Shown one piece after another: positions 12,903 through 21,520 of a stretch of DNA of 36,597 nucleotides. Position 1 is the stretch's first letter, and every line of letters begins with the position of its first letter. The notes under the pieces were generated by a model, which had not been told where the DNA came from, did no database searches, and was given only the letters and a program-made list of their open reading frames with translations. Source of the DNA: a virus; the IMG/VR virus record IMGVR_UViG_3300044998_000621, positions 1 through 36,597 of that record, one strand, 5' to 3'. The position numbers and the translations under genes were made by a program.

Positions 12903-14503
12903 AGCGTGAATGTCACTTTGACTTTCTTTTTACCATCTTCACTTTTGAAAAGACCTGCTGTCATTTCTTCAAGTTCTTCATCTGTCAAACCGACATCTGC
13001 ATCCATTGCAGCACTTTCTCCACTACCGGAACCATCGCCATTGTCGCTGCCTGCGCTGCCACCAAAACCGCCGCCTGTATCAGAGCCTGATTCCTTGGAC
13101 ATTTGTATACGTTGATAATTCTGATAATATGTTGCGTCTGCAATTATTTCACCGCCTTCGATTGGCGGTAAGTCTTTTTCTTTCCGCTTTTCGTTTATTG
13201 TTTTCCAGCTTTTGATTTCACGTTCATCAATGCCTTGCATTCCTTCGATGTCACGTTCGTTTATGCCAGTGAAATACATTTCATAATTATGCCAGCCACG
13301 CGCTTTGTTTTTTGATATGATCTTGTTGTAAAAATTTTGAGCAAAACCCAATAATGTTCTCAAACCACGATCTTTGCTGAAAGCGATTTTAGCGCCTTGA
13401 TTTTCATTCAAGACATTCTGAGCCTGATTCAAACGTAATCCGAGTTCGGCAGGGTCGATTGAATATATCGAACACAGAAACGACGCCATCATCTGAATGT
13501 ACTGATTAAATTCAAGGTCTTTGTTTGATGGTACAAGCGCCTGCCATATCGGTTTGTTTTGCAGGAAAGCAATTTTGTGTTGGCCACGTGGCCCACTAAA
13601 ACTGGCGCGCCAATAACGCGCAAGTTCTTTTAATTGCGCTTCACTTATGTTGCTGCCTTCAAAAGCAAGTATCCCTTTCGGTACAGAATTTTCTGTGAAC
13701 ATATTGCGGTTATATTGAACAGCATTGATAAAACTCGAAATAATAGCAATCGCTTGTTCCATGTATGAATAGCCATAGCCATTCGCCTTCAAGTCAGTTC
13801 GTTTGTTTTGAAAATCAAACACGATGTCTTTCGGTTCATACAATGCGTACACACGGCCATCGATTTCCTGCGCAAACCTGTATGATGCAAGTTCAGGCGA
13901 TTGAATTGTAACTGATTTTGTTTTGTTTATCCGCTTAATCGTTGCTGCATCAAGCATCCAAAAATCCATCAATTCACCTTTACGATTCCATCTGCACTCA
14001 GCAGCAACTTGATCGATGGTCAATTGTTCGCGTGCAATTTTTTCAAGAGTGTCTGCAAAACGATCTTCACGTTCTTCTTCACCATTGAAATCGCGATAGC
14101 CGGTTTCCATCAGCCACTCTTCAATTTCTTCAATTGTCTTTTTATCTTCTTTGGCAGGCGCGCTGCTGCGCTTTTTCATGCGCACTTTGAAACCGGGCTT
14201 ATCGTCACTCTCAGAAACAGTAGCAAACGCTTTCACGGTCATACAACGATTGTTTATGATTGAGCCGATAATAATGTTTTTCTCAGGTATCATTCTGAGA
14301 ATATCAAAATCGTTTTGGAAAAATCTTTCCAAAAGCTGATTCTGATTTGTTTGCAATTGATCTGGATAATATAGCTGACCCGCAACAGGATTCAGTGCAC
14401 CATCTGAAACAAAGTGTTCATAATCTGAATATGTTTTTTTCTCAGATTTTATCAACGCCTGTGGCGCACTCAGATGTTGATTTTTTTTGTGTTTCTTAGC
14501 CAT
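12899..14503 (-). CDS. Portal protein
   Basis: The 534-residue product has the portal core: YSYMEQAIAIISSFINAVQY, FTENSVPKGILAFEG, ARYWRASFSGPRGQHKIAFL, then SLCSIYSIDPAELGL-type sequence (SIYSIDPAELGL). It lies between the large terminase and the MuF-like gene, the standard order. The portal is the dodecameric ring through which DNA is pumped. The C-terminal part is Gly/Ser/Asp-rich (GGGFGGSAGSDNGDGSGSGE) and probably flexible. I use ATG 14501-14503; a GTG five codons upstream at 14518 is also possible, since TAGG lies near both. Confidence 0.9.
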   Translation of the reverse strand: MAKKHKKNQHLSAPQALIKSEKKTYSDYEHFVSDGALNPVAGQLYYPDQLQTNQNQLLERFFQNDFDILRMIPEKNIIIGSIINNRCMTVKAFATVSESDDKPGFKVRMKKRSSAPAKEDKKTIEEIEEWLMETGYRDFNGEEEREDRFADTLEKIAREQLTIDQVAAECRWNRKGELMDFWMLDAATIKRINKTKSVTIQSPELASYRFAQEIDGRVYALYEPKDIVFDFQNKRTDLKANGYGYSYMEQAIAIISSFINAVQYNRNMFTENSVPKGILAFEGSNISEAQLKELARYWRASFSGPRGQHKIAFLQNKPIWQALVPSNKDLEFNQYIQMMASFLCSIYSIDPAELGLRLNQAQNVLNENQGAKIAFSKDRGLRTLLGFAQNFYNKIISKNKARGWHNYEMYFTGINERDIEGMQGIDEREIKSWKTINEKRKEKDLPPIEGGEIIADATYYQNYQRIQMSKESGSDTGGGFGGSAGSDNGDGSGSGESAAMDADVGLTDEELEEMTAGLFKSEDGKKKVKVTFTL

Positions 14504-14547
14504 ATACCACGCACTCACCTATTGAAAAGCAATGCGTAAAGCAAAAT

Positions 14548-16425
14548 TCAAAACACATCGTCGCCAATAGCACCAAGCGGATTTTTACTACGTTTCGTTA
14601 GCTTTTTCCAACCAAAATACGAATAAAGCAATGCGTGCGCAAAATGGTCTGCACCTGTGCTAATCATCACTTCATATTCTCTGCCATCATCTGTTTTGCG
14701 CGTAAGTATATTACACGCTTTTATATGCTCAATCATTTGATCGATAATAGGGTCACGCGCTGGAAAAATAATTTCGCCTTCCTGAATCAAAGTGAGCAAC
14801 AATTTGAACGCAACAGTTCTATTCAAAGTCACAATCCTTTTTGTCTCATTCCATGCAGGTTCAATATACTTTGTCGCTCTGAAATCTTTATTTATCAATT
14901 GTTTTTGGTCGCCTTGCGTATCGTAAAACGCGCCATACGTTGTACCATCAGGCAATGCTTCATATAGATAAGCGTTTTTATCTGCGCCGATTCCGTTTGC
15001 ATCATTCACACTTATGTCTGCATTAAATAACGTACAAATCTGATGCACACGCTTTTGATGCGATAACTCAGATGGTTTTAAGCCAACACTAATCAAATGA
15101 TCGTTGTCGATTCTTGCTGCATAAGCGACAGTGAAACGATCATCATTAGCATCAGAACGCGAACCACCAACAATTGTCCACGATTCAGTTTTTCCCCAGT
15201 CAGTGCCTACCGACGTTCTGTCAAAAAAATTGTTGTTTGATACAACATTGCGCAAACCATAATTGATGCAGCGTTCAAACACATCATCGCTTATGCGTCT
15301 TTCTTCTGAAAGAAATGCTCGTCCCATAATTTCGTTCCAGAACTGCTCAACGAACTGAAACGCGTGATACTTGTGCAAAATTTCTTTGCCTGTTTTCCAA
15401 GGTAACATCATCTGATTTATCGCATAGCCATTACGTACACCGACAAGATGTTTGTGTTTAGGAACCCACAGACTGTTTTTCAAATAGAACTCACCTGTTC
15501 TATTAACATAAGTCTTGCAATAGCGACATCCTAAGTACACTTTTTTAAGCCTGTCGTAATACTCAGGCGATTCCATTTTGACAGTTTCTTTTCCAAAGTA
15601 ATTTATCAAATTGTACGGAAACTCAAATGATTGCCAGCGCTTACAACACTCACACTTGAACTTCCAAACAAATTGGCAACTCGCTGAATACGCTCTGTCA
15701 ATTGGGCCGTTTGGTATTGTCGGTGTTGAAAGTTTTACTTCGCGCTGAATCTTACTGTGCGACATTGATTCAGCATACACTTCTTTGATCTTTGGATTCT
15801 GAAATTCAAACTCATCATACGTGATTTTGTCAGCACTCTGACCACGGCCACCCGAATCATTAAAACTCCCAAGCAGTGAATAGAACGAATTATTATCTGC
15901 CGCTTTCGTTGTAATGTTGTACGGGCGCATCATGCGTTTGAAAATATTTGGGCTTTGACGAACAATCACATCGACTTTTTTCTTAGCGATTTCATTTGCC
16001 ATGCCCGCTGTCGGGAACAAATGCAGTATGTTAATGTTTGGCATGGTCATCAACATATATAGGTTTTCGTTTATTTCACCCTGTGAATTTTCAGACTGCC
16101 TTGGTTTTATGATCGTTTTATCGTGACAGAAATCTGACACAAGTGCTTTCAGATACGGTCTGTGAAATAGATCAGGGCGCTTGTCTGTGTCTGCCAACTG
16201 CATGACACTGCCTTCTGCTGTGTATGAAAAGTTTTTTCCAGCTAAGACAATGTTTTTTTCCACCCATGTTTGCAGGTTATCGTCACCGCGAATATAGTTC
16301 GCATAATCCAATATACTATCAGCCTTGCTTGCATACAAGCCAGCAAGCGATTCCTTTTCCCTATCGACATAAACTATATCATGCTCTAAGAAACGTCTTA
16401 CGTCAGCTATGCTGTTTATTTGCAT
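14548..16425 (-). CDS. Large terminase subunit, GpA type
   Basis: The 625-residue packaging motor has the lambda GpA layout. The P-loop region is deviant, TIIKPRQSENSQGEIN (104-119), with the lysine before the loop as in lambda. Walker B is TYDEFEF (202-208), followed by the coupling motif LSTPT (231-235). Between them and the nuclease lies a zinc site, KCECCKRW (256-263) with GCRYCK (298-303). The nuclease acids are in VGTDWGK (about 407), NDANGIG (about 477) and TGADHFAHA (about 595). It overlaps the preceding gene by 23 bases. It cuts concatemers and drives DNA into the head with the portal. Confidence 0.93.
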   Translation of the reverse strand: MQINSIADVRRFLEHDIVYVDREKESLAGLYASKADSILDYANYIRGDDNLQTWVEKNIVLAGKNFSYTAEGSVMQLADTDKRPDLFHRPYLKALVSDFCHDKTIIKPRQSENSQGEINENLYMLMTMPNINILHLFPTAGMANEIAKKKVDVIVRQSPNIFKRMMRPYNITTKAADNNSFYSLLGSFNDSGGRGQSADKITYDEFEFQNPKIKEVYAESMSHSKIQREVKLSTPTIPNGPIDRAYSASCQFVWKFKCECCKRWQSFEFPYNLINYFGKETVKMESPEYYDRLKKVYLGCRYCKTYVNRTGEFYLKNSLWVPKHKHLVGVRNGYAINQMMLPWKTGKEILHKYHAFQFVEQFWNEIMGRAFLSEERRISDDVFERCINYGLRNVVSNNNFFDRTSVGTDWGKTESWTIVGGSRSDANDDRFTVAYAARIDNDHLISVGLKPSELSHQKRVHQICTLFNADISVNDANGIGADKNAYLYEALPDGTTYGAFYDTQGDQKQLINKDFRATKYIEPAWNETKRIVTLNRTVAFKLLLTLIQEGEIIFPARDPIIDQMIEHIKACNILTRKTDDGREYEVMISTGADHFAHALLYSYFGWKKLTKRSKNPLGAIGDDVF

Positions 16426-17242
16426 CAGTTGTTACCAATTCAGAACCCATCTGCCTCAAACCAATTGCGAACTTTTCGAGTTTTGTTATGTCATTCGCAC
16501 AAATGTCTTTAACAAGAAATTCAAAACGATTAAAAATCATTTCGACAATCTCAACGCGAAAAGTAACTTGCTTACCATACAGAATTTCATGCTGACGCTG
16601 CTTCATCCTGTTATATGCTTCAAGCATAGATGAAAGTTGTGGGCCAAATTTTAGCCATGCAGTTTCAGGCCATTCAAGAGGCAGCGGCGACAGATTGCGG
16701 GGTTTTTCTTCACCTGTTTCTTCATCAATCTCAGGCTCAGAAAAAAATTCCCGCTCCATATTTTCTTTGAAACGCTCAATCAGTTCTGCATCAATCTGTT
16801 CAAGGCGTTCAATTTCTTCAATGAACTTATATATGTTGATTTTTTGTATCGCAAGTTCTTCATCATTTTTCGTTGTGATTTCTCTGTTCTTTTGAAACAT
16901 AGCAACACGCGACATGAAATCTGATTTTGTCGCTGTGTATTCTATAGGCCGAGACGATTTTGGATTGCGCTGTTTTGCACTTATGCTGCGCGCGTTGTTT
17001 AGATGTTTCCTGCAAAATCCATTTGAAAGTGCACGATTTTCACACTGCGCGATTGTACCACCACGGATAGCCTGACAGCGTGCTGAACCGTCAGGCATCA
17101 ACGCGATATATTTTTCCGCTTTGTATTTTCTCAATACACTTTGCGGAACATCTGATGCCTTTGTCTCAGGCGTCAGATTAGCGATTTGACTTGCATCAAA
17201 TCGCTTTTTCTTTGCGCTGTTTTTTTTCTTTGCTGCGGCCAT
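16403..17242 (-). CDS. Candidate small terminase subunit (279 aa)
   Basis: The gene stands directly before the large terminase. After a Lys/Ala start (MAAAKKKNSAKKKRFDASQI) comes a Cys/His region, ARCQAIRGGTIAQCENRALS followed by GFCRKH, with spacing fit for one zinc ion. Then come a long helical part rich in Glu and Arg and a C-terminal helix RFEFLVKDICANDITKLEKF. A DNA-binding N-terminal part plus an oligomerising helical part suits a small terminase, but I see no diagnostic motif, so the call rests on position and shape. Confidence 0.55.
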   Translation of the reverse strand: MAAAKKKNSAKKKRFDASQIANLTPETKASDVPQSVLRKYKAEKYIALMPDGSARCQAIRGGTIAQCENRALSNGFCRKHLNNARSISAKQRNPKSSRPIEYTATKSDFMSRVAMFQKNREITTKNDEELAIQKINIYKFIEEIERLEQIDAELIERFKENMEREFFSEPEIDEETGEEKPRNLSPLPLEWPETAWLKFGPQLSSMLEAYNRMKQRQHEILYGKQVTFRVEIVEMIFNRFEFLVKDICANDITKLEKFAIGLRQMGSELVTTDANKQHS

Positions 17243-17715
17243 TAAGCCTTTTTCTTAGCTTTCTTTTCTTCTTTCTGTTGTTGCTCTTGCAAGAGTGCTT
17301 CTGCCTCTGCATCTTCATTCTCAGACAAACCAACTTCTTCTTTCAGAGTTTCTGGCAGTTCGTCTTTCTGTTCTGGCTGCTCAGGCTGTGTAAGTTTTTC
17401 ACGATACGCCTTGATGATCGTTACAAGTTTTTGATACTTGTCTTTGCTGTTCGACTTCACGATTTCGGAATAGGCTTTGCAAATTTGCTGCCACAAAAGC
17501 ACATCAGCTTGCAGGTCTTTTCTGAATTGCTGATACAACTCATTGTCATCATTCAACCCCATCAGCGCATAATGCGCAGTGTATGTTTGCAGATTGCGGT
17601 AAAACGAACGTGATGATAATTCAGGTGTATCACCAACGCTGAAATCAAAATCTGGGAACAGGGCTATCTGTTCCAACAGAAAGTCCAAAAATTTTTTATA
17701 GTTATTCTTTTGCAT
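17242..17715 (-). CDS. Hypothetical helical protein with Gln/Glu tail (157 aa)
   Basis: The first 110 residues look like a helical bundle (NNYKKFLDFLLEQIALFPDF at the start, QICKAYSEIVKSNSKDKYQK later). The end is a low-complexity Glu/Gln/Lys tail (EAEALLQEQQQKEEKKAKKK). Its start overlaps the preceding gene by 14 bases and its TAA shares a base with the next ATG. The function is unknown; packaging accessory is possible from position. Confidence 0.7.
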   Translation of the reverse strand: MQKNNYKKFLDFLLEQIALFPDFDFSVGDTPELSSRSFYRNLQTYTAHYALMGLNDDNELYQQFRKDLQADVLLWQQICKAYSEIVKSNSKDKYQKLVTIIKAYREKLTQPEQPEQKDELPETLKEEVGLSENEDAEAEALLQEQQQKEEKKAKKKA

Positions 17716-18010
17716 CTTCTTTTTCTCCCTTGTTTATTTCAAGTTTCTCAAAGTGTTTTTTGATGTCTTGATTGCGTTTCTGCTTTATTGCTTCGACTTT
17801 ATCTTTAAGCTCATTTTCGGTGACAATCCCTTTTTCAATCAGTAAACCTGTGATTGCAAATATGAAATCGCCATTCCGTGTCGTCAATGTTGTAAGACCG
17901 CGTTGCACTTCCTGAATCTCATTCAGACCATTCTGAATTTCTTTCTGCGCTGCCGCTATTTGCTCATTTTTCACTTTTCGTTCTTCCCTTATCCTTTCAC
18001 CCTTTCCCAT
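17702..18010 (-). CDS. Coiled-coil hypothetical protein (102 aa)
   Basis: Residues 1-48 form a probable coiled coil (REERKVKNEQIAAAQKEIQN) and residues 62-95 a second charged helix (ENELKDKVEAIKQKRNQDIK), with a short turn FIFAITGLLIEKG between. It overlaps both neighbours by 14 bases. No family is recognised. Confidence 0.7.
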   Translation of the reverse strand: MGKGERIREERKVKNEQIAAAQKEIQNGLNEIQEVQRGLTTLTTRNGDFIFAITGLLIEKGIVTENELKDKVEAIKQKRNQDIKKHFEKLEINKGEKEDAKE

Positions 18011-18419
18011 TTATTGTAACCCTTATCCCTGTAAATTTCGACGGACAAACAATCTTGTATGTTTCGCGTTTTATGTGATTTGTGTCGTCATCAGCCAGCA
18101 CACAAGCTGACACCAAACAATCTTGCACCCACTTTAAGCCGCCAATAAAGTTGTTTAAGTCACGACGATTGCTTTTCTCAAAATGTATCTGCCACGCAAT
18201 ATTAACAATTTCAAACAACGGTTTTGCATACCGCCTGAAAACAAATTTGCGTTTTTTTCTCTTTGTTTCAACAACGTGCAGCTTGGTGTTTATATCCACT
18301 TCAAGGTATTCAGTAAGCTGTGCATAGATTTCACGTTTGAATTTATCTTTCAGCCAACGTGATGCAAGCATTTCATTTAACGACAGCGGTTTGATGGCAA
18401 ACTCATACACGGCTTTCAT
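17997..18419 (-). CDS. RusA-like Holliday junction resolvase
   Basis: In this 140-residue protein RRDLNNFIGGLKWVQDCLVS, followed by ACVLADDDTNHI, matches the active-site block of RusA ('D-x-D-N-xx-K-xx-D-x-L...DD'), which carries the metal-binding acids. The N-terminal strand and the LNEMLASRWLKDKFKREIYA helix also suit the fold. The first Asp of the usual 'DxDN' is replaced, as the text reads RDLNN. RusA enzymes cut four-way junctions; phages use them to debranch DNA before packaging. It lies between recombination nucleases and terminase genes. The ATG overlaps the TGA of the flap-nuclease gene. Confidence 0.75.
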   Translation of the reverse strand: MKAVYEFAIKPLSLNEMLASRWLKDKFKREIYAQLTEYLEVDINTKLHVVETKRKKRKFVFRRYAKPLFEIVNIAWQIHFEKSNRRDLNNFIGGLKWVQDCLVSACVLADDDTNHIKRETYKIVCPSKFTGIRVTINGKG

Positions 18420-19246
18420 GCAATTAGTCCTGCGTACTCAATCAAAGACTTGATACCATATTTTTCCATCGCGGCACGTATGATATTTTCAGCATCATGG
18501 TGCTTCATAGATAGTATTTCAACTTCACAAAGCATTGGCCTCACAAGAAAATAATTATCCATGATCTTATCGGCAACTTCTGCGTATTCAGAGCCAAGTT
18601 TGATATTAACAATATTGTCGATCTGCATTGCTATTTCTTTCGCTTTTTTTGCATCGAAAACACTTTTGACATTATTGTGACTGCAACCGTTCAGTGCGTT
18701 ATAGAGCACGATTTTTTCTACCGGCACGGGTGAATGCTTTTCTTCAATGATTGTTTTTGTTAATATTTTTTTGCCATCAAACAAATCCACATCGCCACGT
18801 TTAGTGAAATAATACCAATCGCTGTCTTGCGTATATAACAGAACTTTTTTGTCAGAACTTGGAACGATGCAATCTTCATTGCGATAAAGTAACGTGTATG
18901 CACAATCATCAGCTTCATATTTTTGTGCGGATACATAAACGATTTTTGATGAATGTGATAGGATTTGGCGTAGCTCTTTTATCTGTGTCCAAAAATCACC
19001 AACAACTGCGTTCTGCCTGTCTGCTTTATACCCAAGCCCTGCTTCTTTTTTCCATGTCATTTCAGAATCAGAACAGATATAGATACGACCTTCAAAACCC
19101 TTCTTGTAAAAGCCAATCAGTGAACGCATCATCGAATAGATAAGTCCTGTTGGTTGTCCCTGCCAACTTAAATGTTTTGATGTGGCATACAGCCTGTGGC
19201 ACAAATTCATTTCATCAACGATAAGATGCGAATAGCTATCAAACAT
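18416..19246 (-). CDS. 5'-3' exonuclease / flap-endonuclease-like protein
   Basis: The 276-residue protein starts with a PIN/FEN strand, HLIVDEMNLCHRLYA, that supplies the first metal-binding Asp. A basic clamp-like stretch, WKKEAGLGYKADRQ, follows. The central acids are in YEADDCAYTLLY (about 116-127) and TQDSDWYYF (about 146-154). The helix-hairpin stretch that follows (LYNALNGCSHNNVKS) is only loosely like the GDxSDNIPG motif of flap nucleases. T4 RNase H and T5 D15 do this job in phages, removing RNA primers and 5' flaps. The start overlaps the HNH gene by 8 bases. Confidence 0.85.
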   Translation of the reverse strand: MFDSYSHLIVDEMNLCHRLYATSKHLSWQGQPTGLIYSMMRSLIGFYKKGFEGRIYICSDSEMTWKKEAGLGYKADRQNAVVGDFWTQIKELRQILSHSSKIVYVSAQKYEADDCAYTLLYRNEDCIVPSSDKKVLLYTQDSDWYYFTKRGDVDLFDGKKILTKTIIEEKHSPVPVEKIVLYNALNGCSHNNVKSVFDAKKAKEIAMQIDNIVNIKLGSEYAEVADKIMDNYFLVRPMLCEVEILSMKHHDAENIIRAAMEKYGIKSLIEYAGLIA

Positions 19247-19550
19247 CGTACTTCACCGCCTGCAACACATCATAAAAGTCAAATCCGAATGCACGGCACA
19301 TTGCATACCGCATGATCTGTTCTTCTGCTGAACTGACATCGTTCGTTGCTTTACTGTGACATTTGAAACACAGCGTCACTCCGTTTAGCATACTGTATCT
19401 TAACTTTTCACACGTCCTGCCAACAATGTGACAGGCTTGCAAACCACTACGTGAACCACACAATTTGCATTCTTTGTCACGCTCTTTTATGCGGCGGCTC
19501 CATTCCGCATCGCCTTTAACATTGCTGGCTTCAAGCAATTCGACTGTCAT
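19239..19550 (-). CDS. Small HNH endonuclease
   Basis: The 103-residue protein has an HNH core with two zinc-binding CxxC pairs: CKLCGSRSGLQACHIVGRTC, then LNGVTLCFKCHSK. The His of ACHIV and the Asn of LNGV are the catalytic pair. It is free-standing and sits between the SbcC-like gene and the flap nuclease. HNH proteins in phages are homing nucleases, packaging nicking factors or recombination nucleases. The ribosome site is weak (GAGAAATAA). The 53 bases before it carry no recognisable feature. Confidence 0.87.
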   Translation of the reverse strand: MTVELLEASNVKGDAEWSRRIKERDKECKLCGSRSGLQACHIVGRTCEKLRYSMLNGVTLCFKCHSKATNDVSSAEEQIMRYAMCRAFGFDFYDVLQAVKYDV

Positions 19551-19603
19551 TTATTTCTCATGTTTCAATATAGATATGCCACTATCGTATTGATCTATTT
19601 TTT

Positions 19604-21520
19604 TCATGCTGCCTCAATTCGCGTAAAACCATTTTCGTCTTTGCTGAATTTGAAAACTGCCTCTGCAATATCAGAATCTTCATTGTGACTGATGATGAAT
19701 ATTTGTTCAAAATCTTTTGCAAGCATCTTAATCATCTTTGACACTGCTTCGCGACTTTTTGAATCGATAGCACCAAACATTTCATCAAGCCATATCACGC
19801 GATATTTCATGCCGAATAGATCGATTAAGATGTATGTCAGTGCAAGCCTGACGCTAAAAGTGAATATCGCTTTTTCACCGCCTGACAAATCTGCATATTC
19901 CTTATCACCAAACTTCGACACTGCATAAAAATTTATCGCCGCATCGTCTGAAACAATTTTAACCCTGTGTGTGTCGTCAAGCTGTGATATAATTTCATTT
20001 GCTTTATTTTCCCAAACAGGCAACACGTTTTCAAACAGATATTTTGGAACACCTGCATTGCCAAACGCTTCGAGCAAAATGGCACACTTACGTTTTTCAG
20101 TATTGATCTGAGCAATTTCTTCTTTGCGTTCTGCTATCGCTTTTTTCGCTTCATCACTTTGCGCGATTTCCAACTTCAACTGTTCTTCTTTGCGCATCGT
20201 CTGAGCAATTTTATCAGAAAGTTCATCGTGCTCGTTCTGCAATTTTTGACGTTCTAATTTAGCAGATTTGTAACGCGCAATAATGTCGATGTATTTTTCA
20301 CGCTGCTGTTTTTTCCGGCTAAGTTCGTTTGCGTAATCTATACGTCTCGTCAGACGCTTCGCTGTTGATAAATCAATGTGCTTTTTTTCTGATACAGCGA
20401 GCAATTCTGAATGTTTTGCAACTTGCTTTTCAATCATGCTCAAATCTTTTTTCAGCTTCTCAATCGTCTCCTGCACTTCTGGTATGCGTTTGGTATGTTG
20501 ATCGTATCCATCGCGCCCGCATGTGGGACATATATCGCCTTGCTGATTCAGCTTTTTCAAATCTGATTCGTGTTCGTTCAACAAACGCTTTATTCTATTC
20601 AGTGACGAATTTCCATCAGCAACAGAATCTTTAAGACTTCTTATTTCATTTTCAAGTGATTCAATTTCTGAATCCTTATCGAGCGTATAAACAACACCGG
20701 CGGTTTCAAGTTCTTTCAGAGCGCGACGTGTTTCATGCTCATCATAATTTACCTCTTTCAGCTTTGTCGTCATTTTGTTAATATCGGCATCAAGCTGTTC
20801 TGATTGGCGAATTGCATCTGCGTTACTTGACTCATCTGGCAGAACAGCAATTTTTTTATTAACAATCGAAATCAATTCTTGATATTTTTCGCGTGCTTGC
20901 TTTGTCTCTGCGATTTGTGATTTTATTTCAGCTATCGCTTCTGCACTCAACACACGCACTTTCAATTCTGATATTCCACCATTGATTTCATCAATGGATT
21001 TTACTGCTGCTTTGTAGCGCGCATCTGCATCTTTGAAACACTTTTTGAATAGATCGAAATTGAATATCCTGCGCATCAATTCCATACGTGGGCCGCCTGA
21101 CCCGGTGAATAACAAATCGGCTTCGCCTTGCTGAAAATAATATGTATTCATAAATACGTCGATGTCGCAACCAAACAAGTTATTAAATTGTTCCTGTGCC
21201 TCGGTGATTTTTTTTGATTCGTAATGTTTTTCATTGTAGTCAAACACCAATGACTGACCAACTTTTTTATCAGATCGACTTATCTGCCATTTTTCATTCG
21301 CAACAGTCTGTTTCACCGCAACGGTAAAATTTTCATCTTGGCCCATCATTTGCAAATTTTTCGTGCGGCCTTTACCGAAATACGCAACGGCAACTGCTTC
21401 AAACAGTGAAGACTTCCCTGAACCTTTAGGGCCAACAAAGTTCACTGTTTTGACAGCAGGTATTTTAACAGTGACATCATCAAGAGTTCTGAATTTTTTT
21501 GCGCTGATTTCCTGTATCAT
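19604..21520 (-). CDS. SbcC/Rad50-like recombination ATPase (T4 gp46-like)
   Basis: The 638-residue protein has Walker A FVGPKGSGKSSLF (28-40), long coiled coils on both sides of a zinc hook CPTCG (about 332), the ABC signature DLSGGEKAIF (about 544), Walker B RVIWLDEMFGAID (about 576-588) and the His switch IISHNED. With its partner gene just upstream it should form the gp46/gp47 complex that resects double-strand ends for recombination and degrades host DNA in T4. The ATG overlaps the partner's TGA as ATGA. The coiled coils are short compared with E. coli SbcC, as usual in phages. Confidence 0.95.
   Translation of the reverse strand: MIQEISAKKFRTLDDVTVKIPAVKTVNFVGPKGSGKSSLFEAVAVAYFGKGRTKNLQMMGQDENFTVAVKQTVANEKWQISRSDKKVGQSLVFDYNEKHYESKKITEAQEQFNNLFGCDIDVFMNTYYFQQGEADLLFTGSGGPRMELMRRIFNFDLFKKCFKDADARYKAAVKSIDEINGGISELKVRVLSAEAIAEIKSQIAETKQAREKYQELISIVNKKIAVLPDESSNADAIRQSEQLDADINKMTTKLKEVNYDEHETRRALKELETAGVVYTLDKDSEIESLENEIRSLKDSVADGNSSLNRIKRLLNEHESDLKKLNQQGDICPTCGRDGYDQHTKRIPEVQETIEKLKKDLSMIEKQVAKHSELLAVSEKKHIDLSTAKRLTRRIDYANELSRKKQQREKYIDIIARYKSAKLERQKLQNEHDELSDKIAQTMRKEEQLKLEIAQSDEAKKAIAERKEEIAQINTEKRKCAILLEAFGNAGVPKYLFENVLPVWENKANEIISQLDDTHRVKIVSDDAAINFYAVSKFGDKEYADLSGGEKAIFTFSVRLALTYILIDLFGMKYRVIWLDEMFGAIDSKSREAVSKMIKMLAKDFEQIFIISHNEDSDIAEAVFKFSKDENGFTRIEAA

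Noticed and set aside
19551-19603. A further promoter copy before the HNH gene (GGCATATCTATAT)
   Set aside because: Only part of the second box matches and there is no RTGRYAC box at 15 bases.
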